From Cheiracanthium punctorium (taxonomy: Eukaryota; Arthropoda; Arachnida; Araneae; Cheiracanthiidae), in the NCBI GenBank assembly GCA_038373885.1, contig JAWZYV010019980.1, positions 372,001-436,000 on the forward strand: 64,000 nt of DNA, in the 5' to 3' direction. The notes under the pieces were generated by a model that saw nothing but the letters and a program-made list of their open reading frames with translations, was not told where the DNA came from and ran no database searches. This document shows, piece after piece, positions 46,999 to 58,152 of the stretch. Position 1 is the first letter of the stretch. Each line of letters begins with the position of its first letter. The translations under genes and the position numbers were made by a program.

Positions 46999-47095
46999 AT
47001 TCTTGCTTTAAAACCATAATAATTAATATGGTTTTAAAGCAAGAATGGTTTTAAATTAATATGGTTTTAAAGCAGGAAATATTCTTGCTTTGTTT
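46999..47095. repeat. Palindrome plus duplicate of TTAATATGGTTTTAAAGCA
   Basis: ATTCTTGCTTTAAAACCATA (46999-47018) and its exact inverse (47027-47046) form a hairpin with an 8-base loop. The right arm is repeated once more at about 47055-47077, and ATTCTTGCTTTG closes the block. Confidence 0.9.
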
Positions 47096-47099
47096 AGTA

Positions 47100-47750
47100 G
47101 TGGGAATACATTGGAAACACTTACAATGGAAAATCATACAATGGTACAATGGGTGAATATTACAAGTCATATTGGATAAGAATCCATTCTCACGGGGTTT
47201 GAAATAAGATTTTGATGCTGGATATAAAAAATGCCTTGAACTTTCATAAGCTGGCATAAACTATTGAGCTCACGGTTAAATATAAAATTTTTGTAATAAC
47301 GGTAAATAGCCGTGGCAGATTTTTTTTTTCTGCTTAACTTTAAAGAAATTGAAACTATAATGAAATGGAAAAAAAAAAAAAAAAAAAAAAGAACAGCATT
47401 CATCGTAGTTGCCGAGACTTATTTCGAACCCTGCATTCTCAATATTTTGTAGTAAATGTATGCCTAATGTATCCTCAATTATGGGTATATAGTGTTGATA
47501 TATTCGAAATGCATTCCTGATCCTCAGTTAAAATTTTTAATATACCCCAGCACAATGTTAATGCAATACAAAAATCTTACAAATGCATTAGAGATATTTC
47601 CACTGTAAAATGAATACTGTCTCAGTCTTGCCGAAAAAAATATAAAAAAGTCCTTTATATTGCCTTTCAATACTTACTCTTCATTAGTTTCAAGAAGATG
47701 TTTTTAGCGTGGTAGTCATAATACTGGGAAAACATTGGTGTGTTGTATTG
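47100..47750. other. AT-rich DNA, no gene seen
   Basis: Poly(A) tract at 47367-47390. No gene. Confidence 0.5.
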
Positions 47751-47752
47751 TA

Positions 47753-47950
47753 TTGTGTTATGGCAAAGCTGCACAAGGGCTATCTGCCAAGAATGAACTT
47801 TTTAAAGTGTTCTAACGCGTACTCAAGTTAAATCTGGAGAAAAACTACCAAAACTTTTGACCGTTATATCACAGCCGGACAATAGACCACAAAGCCCTAT
47901 TTTCACACTTCTGCCGTTAACAATTTCAAGTGTCTTAAGGACAACTCTCA
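47753..47950 (-). mobile_element. SINE family B, copy 8 (degraded)
   Basis: Recognisable GCTATCTGCCAAGAATG, TCTGGAGAAAAACTACC and CTTCTGCCGTTAACAATTT stretches in family order. The head is largely lost. Confidence 0.65.
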
Positions 47951-48089
47951 TGTAAAAACCACGCCCCAAACACAATGGGGAGACTTTTCACCACAATCCG
48001 AAAAGAAGATACTGAAAAATACATTGAATTGGCATTCTAGCGTATGAGAACGGGCTGACGTGAGAGACGGGTTGACCTTTATCCACTAG

Positions 48090-48305
48090 GGCTTGGTAAG
48101 TACACTAGTGGACAAGACACCGAACATGGCAGATGGCTAACGTGTGGATGCCCTGGATTCGGGCCTATAGCCCGGCTGTCAATCTAGCAGTCTGGAGTTT
48201 GGGGCGTTTTTCTCCAGATGTGACGTAAATAGACTCTAGAGACCCTTAAAAAGTCCTCCTCTCAAGGCGCTTTACATAAGCAGATATGCCTCTCGTGTAG
48301 GTTTG
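48090..48305 (+). mobile_element. SINE family B, copy 9
   Basis: B-box region GGATTCGGGCCTATAGC, then GTCTGGAGTTTGGGGCG and CTCCAGATGTGACGTAAATA. Immediately followed by the hAT copy at 48310. Confidence 0.75.
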
Positions 48306-48309
48306 CCAT

Positions 48310-48921
48310 CAAGCCCTGATTATCACAGGGGCAAAAGGGGCATATGCCCAGGCCTCAGATCTTAAGTTACATTAGAGTATATAAATTTAGCTTAAGTTCC
48401 CCTCCCCCCCCCCCCCCAATGTAGTAAATGCCTAATTTTTTTCGGTTATGAATTCACGAGTTACAAATAGTCAAAAATCTTTTTTTTTTTTTTTCTTAAT
48501 TCTATCTCTTCATAGAAAAAATATCACAGATTAACGATCACAGATTAAATAGAAAAAATATCACATAGAAAAAACATCACAGATTTCTGCAAAAAGAAGT
48601 AGTAACTAGGATGTCTGCTAGATTTTAAGTGATTACACGGTAAGTTGCCGAACCCACTGAAGTTTTATAAGTGGCTACATAGCGAGAATGGGCACCAATA
48701 AATAGAAATTGACGATTATGATAATTAATATTATGAAAAAGTCACGCTTTTAGTTGTATTTTTTAAGTCTTCATATTTAATAAAGCTTATTTCATAATGT
48801 TGATGTTTCATTTGCTTATAATGTTCATAAACATTCTCACTTATCTAGCATTAGTATATTTCACGTTGGATACATTTAATCATGACAAAGATTTATATGC
48901 GAACACAGGAAAAATACATAA
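48310..48921. mobile_element. hAT-type element, second copy of 16913-17807, 3' end missing
   Basis: Starts CAAGCCCTGATTATCACAGG and follows the 16913 copy closely (for example GATTTTAAGTGATTACACGG and TTTAATCATGACAAAGATTT) until about 48921, where the match stops. The last ~90 bp and the right TIR are absent. It lacks the nested MITE of the other copy. Internal duplication of ATAGAAAAAATATCACA near 48514-48575. Confidence 0.85.
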
Positions 48922-49060
48922 TATCGGCCGAATAATATCGGTATCAGTTAAGAAATATTTTTAAAGAAAAATCTAGGTAAATATGTCAGAAATGTTATGT
49001 ACATTACGTACGAATATTGTACCTTTATTATCCAGTGTGGTTTAGAATAAACATTATGCA

Positions 49061-49581
49061 TTAACCCTTTAACGCGCAGTGTTCCCGCTCTGGGAACACC
49101 AAACTCTGACGTTTCGACTGTTGCCAGTCAGGAAGAATAGATTTGATTTCTATAAAAATAGTTGCGGGTGACATAGCTCCACGAAAATCCTTTACTTTTT
49201 AGCACGTCATTTCCCGTAAAAAAAATTGTCACGATTATTTTTAACAGCACTGACATCTGCTGGAACATGGAAGAATGCCAGAACAGCTTGGATAGATTGC
49301 CCAATGCTGAAAAAGGGGCAGCCGTTGCCATCGCTCGACTTAACTACCAGCAAGATGGCGTACGATCGAAACATTCATCGCGTGCCACAGATCTAGACAC
49401 CCTTTTTTTGACGCAGCTGGCTGTGTGTGGCACAGCCAGCTGTCGTCAAGAAAGGGTCTCTAGATCTGTGGCACGCGATGAACGTTTCGATCGTCCGCCA
49501 TCTTGCTGGTAGTTAAGTCGAGCGATGGCAACGGCTGCCCCTTTTTCAGCATTGGGAAAGGGTTGCGCCTCAAAGGGTTAA
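49061..49581 (-). mobile_element. piggyBac-type foldback MITE, copy C
   Basis: Best-delimited copy: TTAA at 49061-49064 and 49578-49581. Outer ends CCCTTTAACGCGC and CCCTTTGAGGCGC (reverse complement) match at 11 of 13. The asymmetric half is on the left and the foldback arms on the right, with an apex near 49420-49445 (GGCTGTG/CACAGCC). Confidence 0.95.
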
Positions 49582-49584
49582 AAC

Positions 49585-51180
49585 TCGAAAGGCCAAATAA
49601 TATCGGTCTATGACAGCGATCTTCAGGGAACGGAAAACGTACAATTTTTGTTTCGTCCCCCTTTCTCCTCGAATACTGTAACGGACAGAGACCCACCATA
49701 CCACCCTCTCCCACCCCCCTAGTAACTGAAATATCCGCACCGGAAATTAATGTTCCTGTGAGTAATGGTTAACAGGCCTCCGATTCGACCAGACGCCTGC
49801 TTCCGGAGAAAAGAAAAAAAAAACTTCTACTTCTTCTTTGGTCCCGAAGTAAATAACACCACAAAAGAGTCGGTCGCATATCATTTGCGATGATGGTCTC
49901 TGACGAAAGAATGGACGCCCCTCGTATGAATGGTGGGGGAGTGAACAGTTCTATCCATTTAGAATTTTTATGTATCTAAGTAAATACATGTCGTTACTAC
50001 AGATGTTTGTTTTGGAGCACTGGTGCTGTTTGACGTTTTGTTTCGTGTTTCTGTGTGCAGAGCTTAATATCTTCGAAGCGCTTGGGAAGTATTGAGTTTA
50101 TATCTTAAAAAGTGTAAGAGAACAAGAGACAATTCGATATTTCAAAGAAAGTAGTATTTTGGAAGTTATATTTATTTTAGCATTTTCGGAAAAAAGCAAA
50201 AGATACGTTTCAAGACATAAAAATGTAAATAGCAGAAATGTAAGATAATTGTTGCGTGTGAATGGCTCGTAGAAGAATATCTTATTTTACGTATACGTTT
50301 ATTTTGTGAGTCAGGTATACTACTTCAAACTGCGAGCTATTTATGACTTTAAGTTGATAAAAATGTTTCTTTAATGAAATAATCTCATAAAATGTGAGTA
50401 AAGAATGCTTAAAGGCAATCTTTTGAATTTCAAAATGTTTAAAACAATGAAATGTTTCACCAAAAAAGACATTAAAATTAATTAATTAATTAATTAATTA
50501 ATAAAAAAATTACTATGATTAAAGCAAGTAAAATGCCCCTAAAATAGAATAATGCTTCAGGTATGACGAGTTTCTTTTCATTAGCCAAAATATTCCACAT
50601 AAGTACTCCATTATATTTGTATTATATTTAAAAACACTTCAGTTAAATAATATAGTTGAATTTAATCAGTATTTAACTGAGAGTTACAGAAATTCAGATT
50701 CTGTTTAACTAAACCGTGGAGCACATGAATCTTAAATACTAAATGAAATTCATAGACTTTATAAAAAGAGAAGATATATAAAATAATTAAATAATAATTA
50801 AAAAATATTTTTTAAGTACTGGAATATTACATGAAGCGTTTCTTTTTGCCATATAAATTTTCACGAGGATGTAAAAGTCATATTCATTATTTAAACATTT
50901 TTTTTTCAGAAGTTCCAGAACTATTAAGCACTTTTAGCTACTTACTGAAGGAAAAATAATCATCGTTTCCTAGACAAACAAAACCCAAATCTCCAGTTCA
51001 ACTTTACATTAAAAATCCACCCCACAAAAGCAACAGCAAGTTAAGATGCTCTAATAACTCAACGCTGCAACATCAGTTATAATCCTTTAATGCACTTCAC
51101 AACTTTACACCTCCCCCCTCTGCCGCGCTGCAAGCAACAACAGGAACCCCCCAAAAAAGATAATTTCTCGCGGAAAAATA
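49585..51180. other. AT-rich DNA, no gene seen
   Basis: A (TTAA)n-like microsatellite at about 50479-50502. 49740-49960 is less AT-rich without a recognisable frame. Confidence 0.5.
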
Positions 51181-51900
51181 AATCATCAGGCTTTTACACG
51201 GAAAGAATAATGCATCTTAATCCTTAATTAGCGTAATTATTTTAATTAGGTTCTTCCGCGGACACGATGAGTTGCCAAGTTATTACGTGAGCATTTTACG
51301 AACCCTTTCATACCCAAATTCAATTTAATCTCAAAATAAATTTTAGCGTCGTTATTCTTACAACTTTGGGGAAAGTAAGGAATAACTTTTTTTCTCTGCC
51401 TCTCTCTCTCTGTGGAAGCCTCCTAAACTAGCGTTCCTAATTTCAGCGCAATTATTTTTGGGATTAGCTGCTAATGTATAACAACTTTCCACGCTGGTTC
51501 GATAAGGCTGTGATAATCTATTTTTCGAAAATACGAAAGACAATTAAGAACGATTCCATATAAGGGTAATTGACGGACGTGCTGAAATAGAAAAGATTTC
51601 AAAGACGCATCCCCCCCCCCCAGCTTTCATGTCTCTCTGTCCTAAGTTAAATTATAAACTTTTAAAATGGAGAAGGAAAATTTTTGATAAGTTTGCATCA
51701 TACCCGGTATAATTATGTTAAATACCCCCTTCTGCACAGAGAGAACTTTTCGCGAGAGTCCCGGAGATTACAAATAAAGCTAATTAGCGAAATATCTGTT
51801 CGAAAAAGCCAGCTATTTTCAAGCGGGCCTCGCGCGAATGCACTTAAAATTTGTTAAAAGACTTGAATTCAATTTATTTTCAATCAACGGATGATAATGT
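51181..51900. promoter_or_regulatory. Candidate regulatory block with homeodomain-core cluster
   Basis: Three TAATTA cores lie within 24 bp (51225-51230, 51234-51239, 51243-51248) with another at 51781-51786. GATTA/TAATC cores lie near 51462, 51513 and 51763. The block shares no repeat with the rest of the window. TAATTA is the classic homeodomain core but is frequent by chance in AT-rich DNA, so this is a weak inference. Confidence 0.3.
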
Positions 51901-52179
51901 AACTGAATAATTTATTTCTAAACGTTTCTGGTGCAGGTTGAAACAAAATGAGCAGTACAAAGTGGTAGCGAAAGGCTCCAAGGCTACATATAATATATAT
52001 AATTACTTGCAAACCAATTCCATCAAACCAGATGGAATCTTATCAGAGTTTTAAATGGAATGAAATGACTTTCAAAAAACTGTCTTTTCTTTAAACACAC
52101 ACAAAAAAATATACTCAAATGATAGAAAAACGATGCTGCTTAGTCCAATATCTGTATATAAATTATCTTATATATCGCG

Positions 52180-52255
52180 ACAACCACGCGACAGGCCCAA
52201 ATCCGGGACCTTCCCATTTCAGCCATTTACCACGTTCAGGGTCTTATCCACACGT
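52180..52255 (-). mobile_element. SINE family B, copy 10 (head fragment)
   Basis: Minus-strand head with AAATGGCTGAAATGGGAAGG, B-box-like GGATTTGGGCCTG and CGCGTGGTTGTC. The body is missing. Confidence 0.6.
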
Positions 52256-52259
52256 AGCC

Positions 52260-54150
52260 ATACGTAGATATACGTATAAAAATTAAAATTTTATTTTATT
52301 GCATATTGTGTTTTGTGCAAATTATCGTTTTCACAATTATACATATAAATAAAAATATTGCAAAATCAATAGAATCCTGATGATTTACTGCGACAAATGC
52401 TCTGGAAAAGGTCTTTGCGATTACCAATGGCGGCTTCATTAATGTGCGCTTATCGCGCATTTATTTACTATCAATAGGAGGTCCACAAAACACTGATTCA
52501 GTGCCTCATTTCTAACACTCTAGCAGCGCTGACAATACTAACGTCAGCAAAGTAAATACCAAACATGCCACCTATATTGATTAACAAACATATTCTCTGT
52601 TGGGCTTCTGATAAAGGATGTTTATTGTCGACCGGACTTCTACTCTTGAGTTATTTAGAGTCAGGTAGCTTTTATATTGCACCAGCATTCTCGACAATCC
52701 AAGTTAGGTTAGTGTTACGTGTGCTTCAAATTTTGTACATTATTCGATTATCTCTGGCTTCATCTTATGTCTTGTACACAAACTTTAAGAGTTTTGGATG
52801 ATACTGTATATTTATTTTTGATGTAAACATCCAGTGCCATGAAAAAAGGCAGAAATGTTGCCGAATCTACAACTGATGTGTATACGTACTCTCAGACGCC
52901 TATTCATTGCTTCGCTAAATAATTTGCTAATATACTGTTAAAAAAACAAGGTCAAATTTATGGAATAAGGACTGTTAATTGAACAGATCACTATAAATTA
53001 TTATACTGGTACAATGGGATGCGCATGCGTAGTAAACTGCTGTCGGCTTGATTTTATTGTCCTTATCGTTAAATGCCATACAGCAATATACCGGTGGTTA
53101 CAGTAGTTTTTACCGTAGAATTAACGGCTTTTTATTTTTGCAGTGTTTGCTAATTCTACAGTTGATCTGTGAACGCAGTCTTTAGCAGCACCGTTCACTA
53201 CAGTTAAGTTCTAACATGGCCATTTTGTTCAGATTGAAACGATCCCAGTAGTACTGTTCTACTTAAAATGCCAACATACTTATTTTTTAATTCTTCACAG
53301 AGAAATTCCATGCTAACATAACCAAATCATATCTCATCTGATGAATGAAATACAGTAAGGATGAAAATAATAATGGCTCTTCAGAGAGCTAAAACATAGG
53401 TGTTGGTATAAGTACATTCGCTTCTGCATGCAATCAAGGTTGGGGAAGTATCCCCGTGCACTCTTATCCTACTTTACTCAGTATTTTCCAGCCCCTGATT
53501 GGCGGAGCCTACGGGGATTTTACTGCTGGTCTACGTATACTCAATTCAATAAACAATAAGCAGCAGCAGATGTCGTTCTAACTAAAAATTATATCATTAA
53601 TTCGATAAATAAAATACATGCATGTACAATACTTATAATTTTTGGCTTGATTCTAGCCCACGGACAATTTTTCCTATTCCTTCTAGTCGGCAGATATAAA
53701 AAAACTGATTAACACCACTCAAAATAACAGATAGCATTGATCGAAATAAAACAATAGTTCGTTTTTGGGTGGTGATAAATTTAAATGAAAGATAATCACT
53801 GTTAAGTTTCTAAGATTATAAAAACTTATAAGACCATTATAAAGTCAAACTTAACAAGAGTAAAAAGAAAGCGTAACAAGATTCACTAATCAGTTAACGA
53901 CAGGGAAACTTCAATTGGCTGGAAATGACACGTACATACTCAACGTATTGGCAATCCTTACAAAGAAAATATGAATGATATGCAGTTTGTGTGTTCAGAA
54001 ACGGACGAATAATTTCATTGGATAAAATTCCGCTGGTACTTTATGTGTGATTTAAAATCCGTTCGAAAAACCGTGTGGAAGACACACAGACACATATGCT
54101 GACAGACTCAGCCGTGTACGTGCCAATTGCATTTTGCAAGTGCAGACATA
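52260..54150. other. AT-rich DNA, no gene seen
   Basis: A short frame at 52565-52801 matches nothing known. Confidence 0.5.
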
Positions 54151-54153
54151 GCA

Positions 54154-54657
54154 TTAACCTTTTCAGGCGCAACCCTTTCCCAATGCTGAGAGAAGGGCAG
54201 CCGTTGCCATCGCTCAACTTAACTATCAGCAAGATGGCGGACGATCGAAACGTTCATCGCGTGCCACAGATCTAGAGACCCCTTTTATGACGCACAGCCA
54301 GCTGTTGTCAAAAAAGTATCTCTAGATCTGCGGCACGCGATGAACGTTTCGATCCTCCGCCATCTTGCTGGTAGTTAAGTCGAGCGATGGCAACGGCTGC
54401 CCTTTTCTCAGCATTGGGCCATCTATCCAAGCTGTTCTCGCATTCTTCCATTCTTCAGCAGATGTCAGTGCTATTAAAAAGAATCGTGACAATTTTTTTT
54501 ACGGGAAATGACGTTCTAAAAAGTAAAGGATTCTCGTGGCGCTGTGTCACCCGCAACTATTTTTATAGAAATCAAATATATTCTTCGTGACTGGCAACAG
54601 TCAAAACGTCAGAGTTTGGTGTTCCCAGATCGGGAACACTGCGCGTTAAAGGGTTAA
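54154..54657 (+). mobile_element. piggyBac-type foldback MITE, copy D
   Basis: TTAA intact at 54154-54157 and 54654-54657. The left end CCTTTTCAGGCGC is a variant of CCCTTTGAGGCGC. The apex is partly deleted (CGCACAGCCAGCTG near 54291), shortening the arms' tip. The asymmetric half ends GCGCGTTAAAGGG. Confidence 0.95.
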
Positions 54658-54659
54658 CA

Positions 54660-55570
54660 TCTGTGCTTCCTTATTTCTACTGAGGCCGAAACGGGGAACA
54701 GCGGGTTTAGCCACTATATTTATCAGTTCTAATAAAAAGAATGGTTATAGATGATTGTAAGAAATGCCTAGCTTTGGGCAAGTTGGAGTAAAAAAGAAGC
54801 TGCTGTGCGTAAACCATACTCTGATTTAGCCAATAGGAATGAGAATGATACCAATCCCAAACCAACGGTAAAATAATCGGCAGTCTAGGCTTGAGTCGTT
54901 TTCCAGTTTCAACACTTTCCAATGACAACTACCTGGTGCTTGTGGACAAATCCAACAGACTAGACATATGTTTATGGTCAAAGCTCGTTGCAGCTTTTGG
55001 AAGGCTATCCGTTACAGTTAGAACTATTAGAAATCGTACTCATTCGATTTCTATGGGCCGAGACCAACCACTTTTGTTCTATTTCCTCGCTGGCACAAAA
55101 AGAGTGGTCTCCAGCTGACTCAAGAACATGTCAGATGAGAACTCAATGATTGACCAATGTCGTACTTATCAATTAATCGATATCTACTATGCAGTTAGTC
55201 AATCTATAGATTTTTTTGTCCCACTGTTTTTATGTGTCAAGTAAGCAATAGTAATTTAACTTCAGATGTATAGATATTTGTAACGTATTTTCAAATATTG
55301 TCTTGAGCTAACACTGCTACTTTCGGAGGCCCTAGGCATTTTTGGAGGAATCCCTATACGTTCATCATCTTGCTGACACATACTGTCCCATGGTACAAAC
55401 ATTTGTTCACAGTAGCACACACAAGGGGCAAGGTTTGGTGTTCAACCTCCCCCACCTCCTTGTACAAAAACTTTTAATTTAATTTATTTTTTATTTTTTT
55501 ATTTCCAATGGTTAGTTACAAGACAATTGAACATCACAAAAAGACAAAAGTGACACCAGTACATCTATAA
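54660..55570. other. No gene seen
   Basis: A 75-codon plus-strand frame at 54891-55118 has no recognised homology. CAACCTCCCCCACC near 55443 recurs at 59441. Confidence 0.45.
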
Positions 55571-55572
55571 AC

Positions 55573-55790
55573 TCAGGGCACGCAATAACGCTCCCAAATA
55601 GAAACATGAGGAAGAGCAGGGCATATGCGGAGATGAAGCAAGTCCATGTCCCCTCCAAGATCCCATAGAGGGCAAAGAGAGTCCGAAGTGACATTATGCG
55701 ATGGAGATGTTTGCGGAGGCAATCATGGCCAGACATGAGACGAAAGATTGCAACAGATTTCATTCTGGGCCATTCGGGTACTTTAAAAAT
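55573..55790 (-). pseudogene. Non-LTR retrotransposon C-terminal remnant (post-RT/RNase H region)
   Basis: Minus strand reads VPEWPRMKSVAIFRLMSGHD, then CLRKHLHRI, the segment that follows the reverse transcriptase/RNase H domain in arthropod non-LTR elements (pattern F-R-L-x-x-G-H-D-x-L-x-x-H-L-H-R-I). After one frameshift the next frame reads SLCPLWDLGGDMDLLHLRIC, fitting the C-x-L-C..M-D..H-L..C zinc-knuckle-like end, although the second cysteine of CxLC is now W. It stops near 55573. No RT domain is left. Clade not assignable from this piece. Confidence 0.8.
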
Positions 55791-55794
55791 CTGT

Positions 55795-56404
55795 TTGATC
55801 CATGGTTTATTACTATTTTTAGATATAAGTTCTCAGAAAAATGAGGCCCTGAACGCTCTCTTAACAACTAACTTGATGGAATGGTAAGGGAGATCAGGTT
55901 GTGTTGTTTGCAGTACAGAAGCAAAGAAAAGGGGTGCAATGTAGATCTACCTCCTCGTAATGCACCCCGGGCAACGTCTTGTACGGCAAAATGGTCTATA
56001 GCTCCGTCAAGAGATCCAGCTCTCTAACCGAAACCTTTTAAATTAAAGTCCATAAATTTTTAGTATGCAGAAGTTATGCTTCAAATGACATCATGTCGAC
56101 AAATGCTTCTTAGTGGAATACTTTGTATTGAAAACAGTGCAAGCAAACACTTTTGCTTACCAGCATATATGTTGTAACAGGGATCTTTTTACCGTCAATA
56201 ATTTTTTATGTTAATTTTTTTAGAACAGAACTTAAATTGTTTAAATAATTTTAGGACCCCTAAAACTTGGGGGCCTAAAAATATATGCTTGTTGTACTGT
56301 GGTCGACATGTATAAAACTGTGAATCAAATTATTGAAATTGTAAATAAGTTCTCGTGGGATTAAGGTCAATTATCTGCCCGAGGGATCTAGGCTTGTAGG
56401 TGAG
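55795..56404. other. No gene seen
   Basis: Upstream part may be more of the retroelement, but no frame is readable. Confidence 0.4.
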
Positions 56405-56584
56405 GTGCCCTCCGTGGGGGTCTTTTTAAGGATCGTAACCCGTATTTGCGCTAAGTTTCGGAGAAAATCACGGAAAACTTCGGACGGTTAGGTCGACGGA
56501 CGCGAGATGGGACCCGAACCGAGACCTTCACACTTCGCTTGTCACCCATTTCCGGTGACATAACCACTGTGCCATGGTGAGGCC
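56405..56584 (-). mobile_element. SINE family B, copy 11 (GGTGCCCTCCGTGG subfamily, with head)
   Basis: Minus strand starts GGCCTCACCATGGCACAGTGG, has GGTTCGGGTCCC as B box, and ends in the CCTCCGTGGGGGTC variant body. It links the tRNA head to this subfamily. Confidence 0.85.
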
Positions 56585-56589
56585 GTAAA

Positions 56590-58152
56590 TAAGTTGACTA
56601 GTATCATGTTAAATAGCTAATTTTATTACTGTAACTAATTTTCTTGTTTTTTTGTTGTTGTTATATTTGAAAGCTGTTAAATTTTAAGTATTAAACTGAA
56701 TTAAACATCATATCAGTTATTAAGTGTTATATTTTATGTCACTTTTCAAAAATACTTTTATCTCTTATCAGAATGACGTTAACAAAGAAACAAAGAAAGA
56801 AAATTACTGACAATAAGGGATTAAAAAGAAAAAAAGAAAAGAATAAAGCATTTTTTCCTTAAAAAATGCTTTATTCCCAAATTTTACATTTTCAGTTCAA
56901 GCAGTCATAAATTATCACATTCATGTATTTAAATTTAATCAAAGAAAAATACAAGTCAAACTAAAACCATAAAAAACTGGAGAAAAAATGCATAGATTGC
57001 ATAATCAATACATTTTATCAACATATCTGTACGCTACACCGCGAAGTGCAGATTTTTCTTCTTTCTTTACCTTTTGGCGTTTTTAACGGCTACAAATATT
57101 CCTAACCCCTCTGAAAAAAAGAAAAAAAAAATCTCGTGGGAATTGGAACTTGGAAAAATTCACTCCTATATCTCGAATATCTATTTAAAGGCAGTTCGGA
57201 AAAAATAAGTGAAAACTTTAGCGGACGCCTGCCAAACAGAACCCCCTGTGGCATCCATCCAGCAGCAGACATTAAGAACAAAAGAAAACATTGTTTGAAA
57301 AACTTGGCAACAGCTTTACCTTTTCTCTCCGCTTTTTGTTCGCGCCATCTAGTGTCGCGCGGGAGCTGCAAAAATAATGATGCTCCCAATTTTTCCGCCA
57401 CTGCTTTTCTCTCTTTTTCTGCTTCGAAATACAAAACCAGTTTAATTCATCACTGAGGTGTCATAGCGATGCTGCGCTTTTAAACTTTGTATTCCCCCCG
57501 GTGGTAAACGCACACTGCCCCCCCAAACAGCACTTTTGGTTCCCCCTTACCCCTCCCCCCCCAAAGGCTGCATTAATCATCATTAGTGGTACATTAATAC
57601 GCTGAAAATGAATCTTGGTGGAAAAAGGGGGGGGGATTGAAAGAGGATTGTGGAGGAGGGAGGGGGGGTATAAAAATTGGGTTGAAGGAATTGAAAAAGG
57701 AAGCATGAGAAGGGAGGGATGGAAGGGGGTAAAAAAAAAAGTGGCAGCGGGCATTTAGTTTAATGTGCGCAAAAACTGTCGAAGTTTGGGATGTGATAAT
57801 TTCTGTTTTTATTGAAACGAATATGGGGAACGGTTACATATTGCAAAATGGCTTGCTGCAAGAAAGAAAAAAGCTATTGTATTAACAGTAAGACGTTACA
57901 TTTGCTCAAAACATGAATTCAACGTGCACTTGAACAGTTCCTTTGCTATAGTAAATGTTGATAAACGATCCTATTAAATTGATGTTTACATATCTAAATT
58001 GCATATTTTTGATGATATTGATTGTAGCAGTTAGTATTATTATTATATTTGCGGATATATATCTATAAGCCGTTGTCCTAGTCTCAGCCGTTGTCCTAGT
58101 TTTAATGGTATATTACAACAAGCTAATTTAGATACTTATAAGAATAGTAGAA
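56590..58152. other. No gene seen; hairpin and purine G-runs
   Basis: A perfect 16-bp hairpin GAATAAAGCATTTTTT/AAAAAATGCTTTATTC (56841-56856, 56861-56876). 57060-57460 is less AT-rich and has the CTCF-like GCGCCATCTAGTG at 57342-57354. G-runs near 57628-57637 and 57659-57668. GCCGTTGTCCTAGT is duplicated near 58070-58100. Confidence 0.5.

Noticed and set aside
49267..49512. 81-residue protein inside MITE copy C (similar frames in copies A and B)
   Set aside because: The frame follows the foldback arms, so its two halves are sense and antisense of the same DNA. It is not kept in copy D.
55512..55763. Intact 83-residue membrane-like protein
   Set aside because: The hydrophobic second half arises from a frameshift. 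The alternative frame restores the retrotransposon motif, so this is a pseudogene.
57102..57456. Opposing 106- and 110-codon open frames
   Set aside because: They are mirror images of each other in the same DNA. Composition is basic/serine-rich and no homology is recognised.
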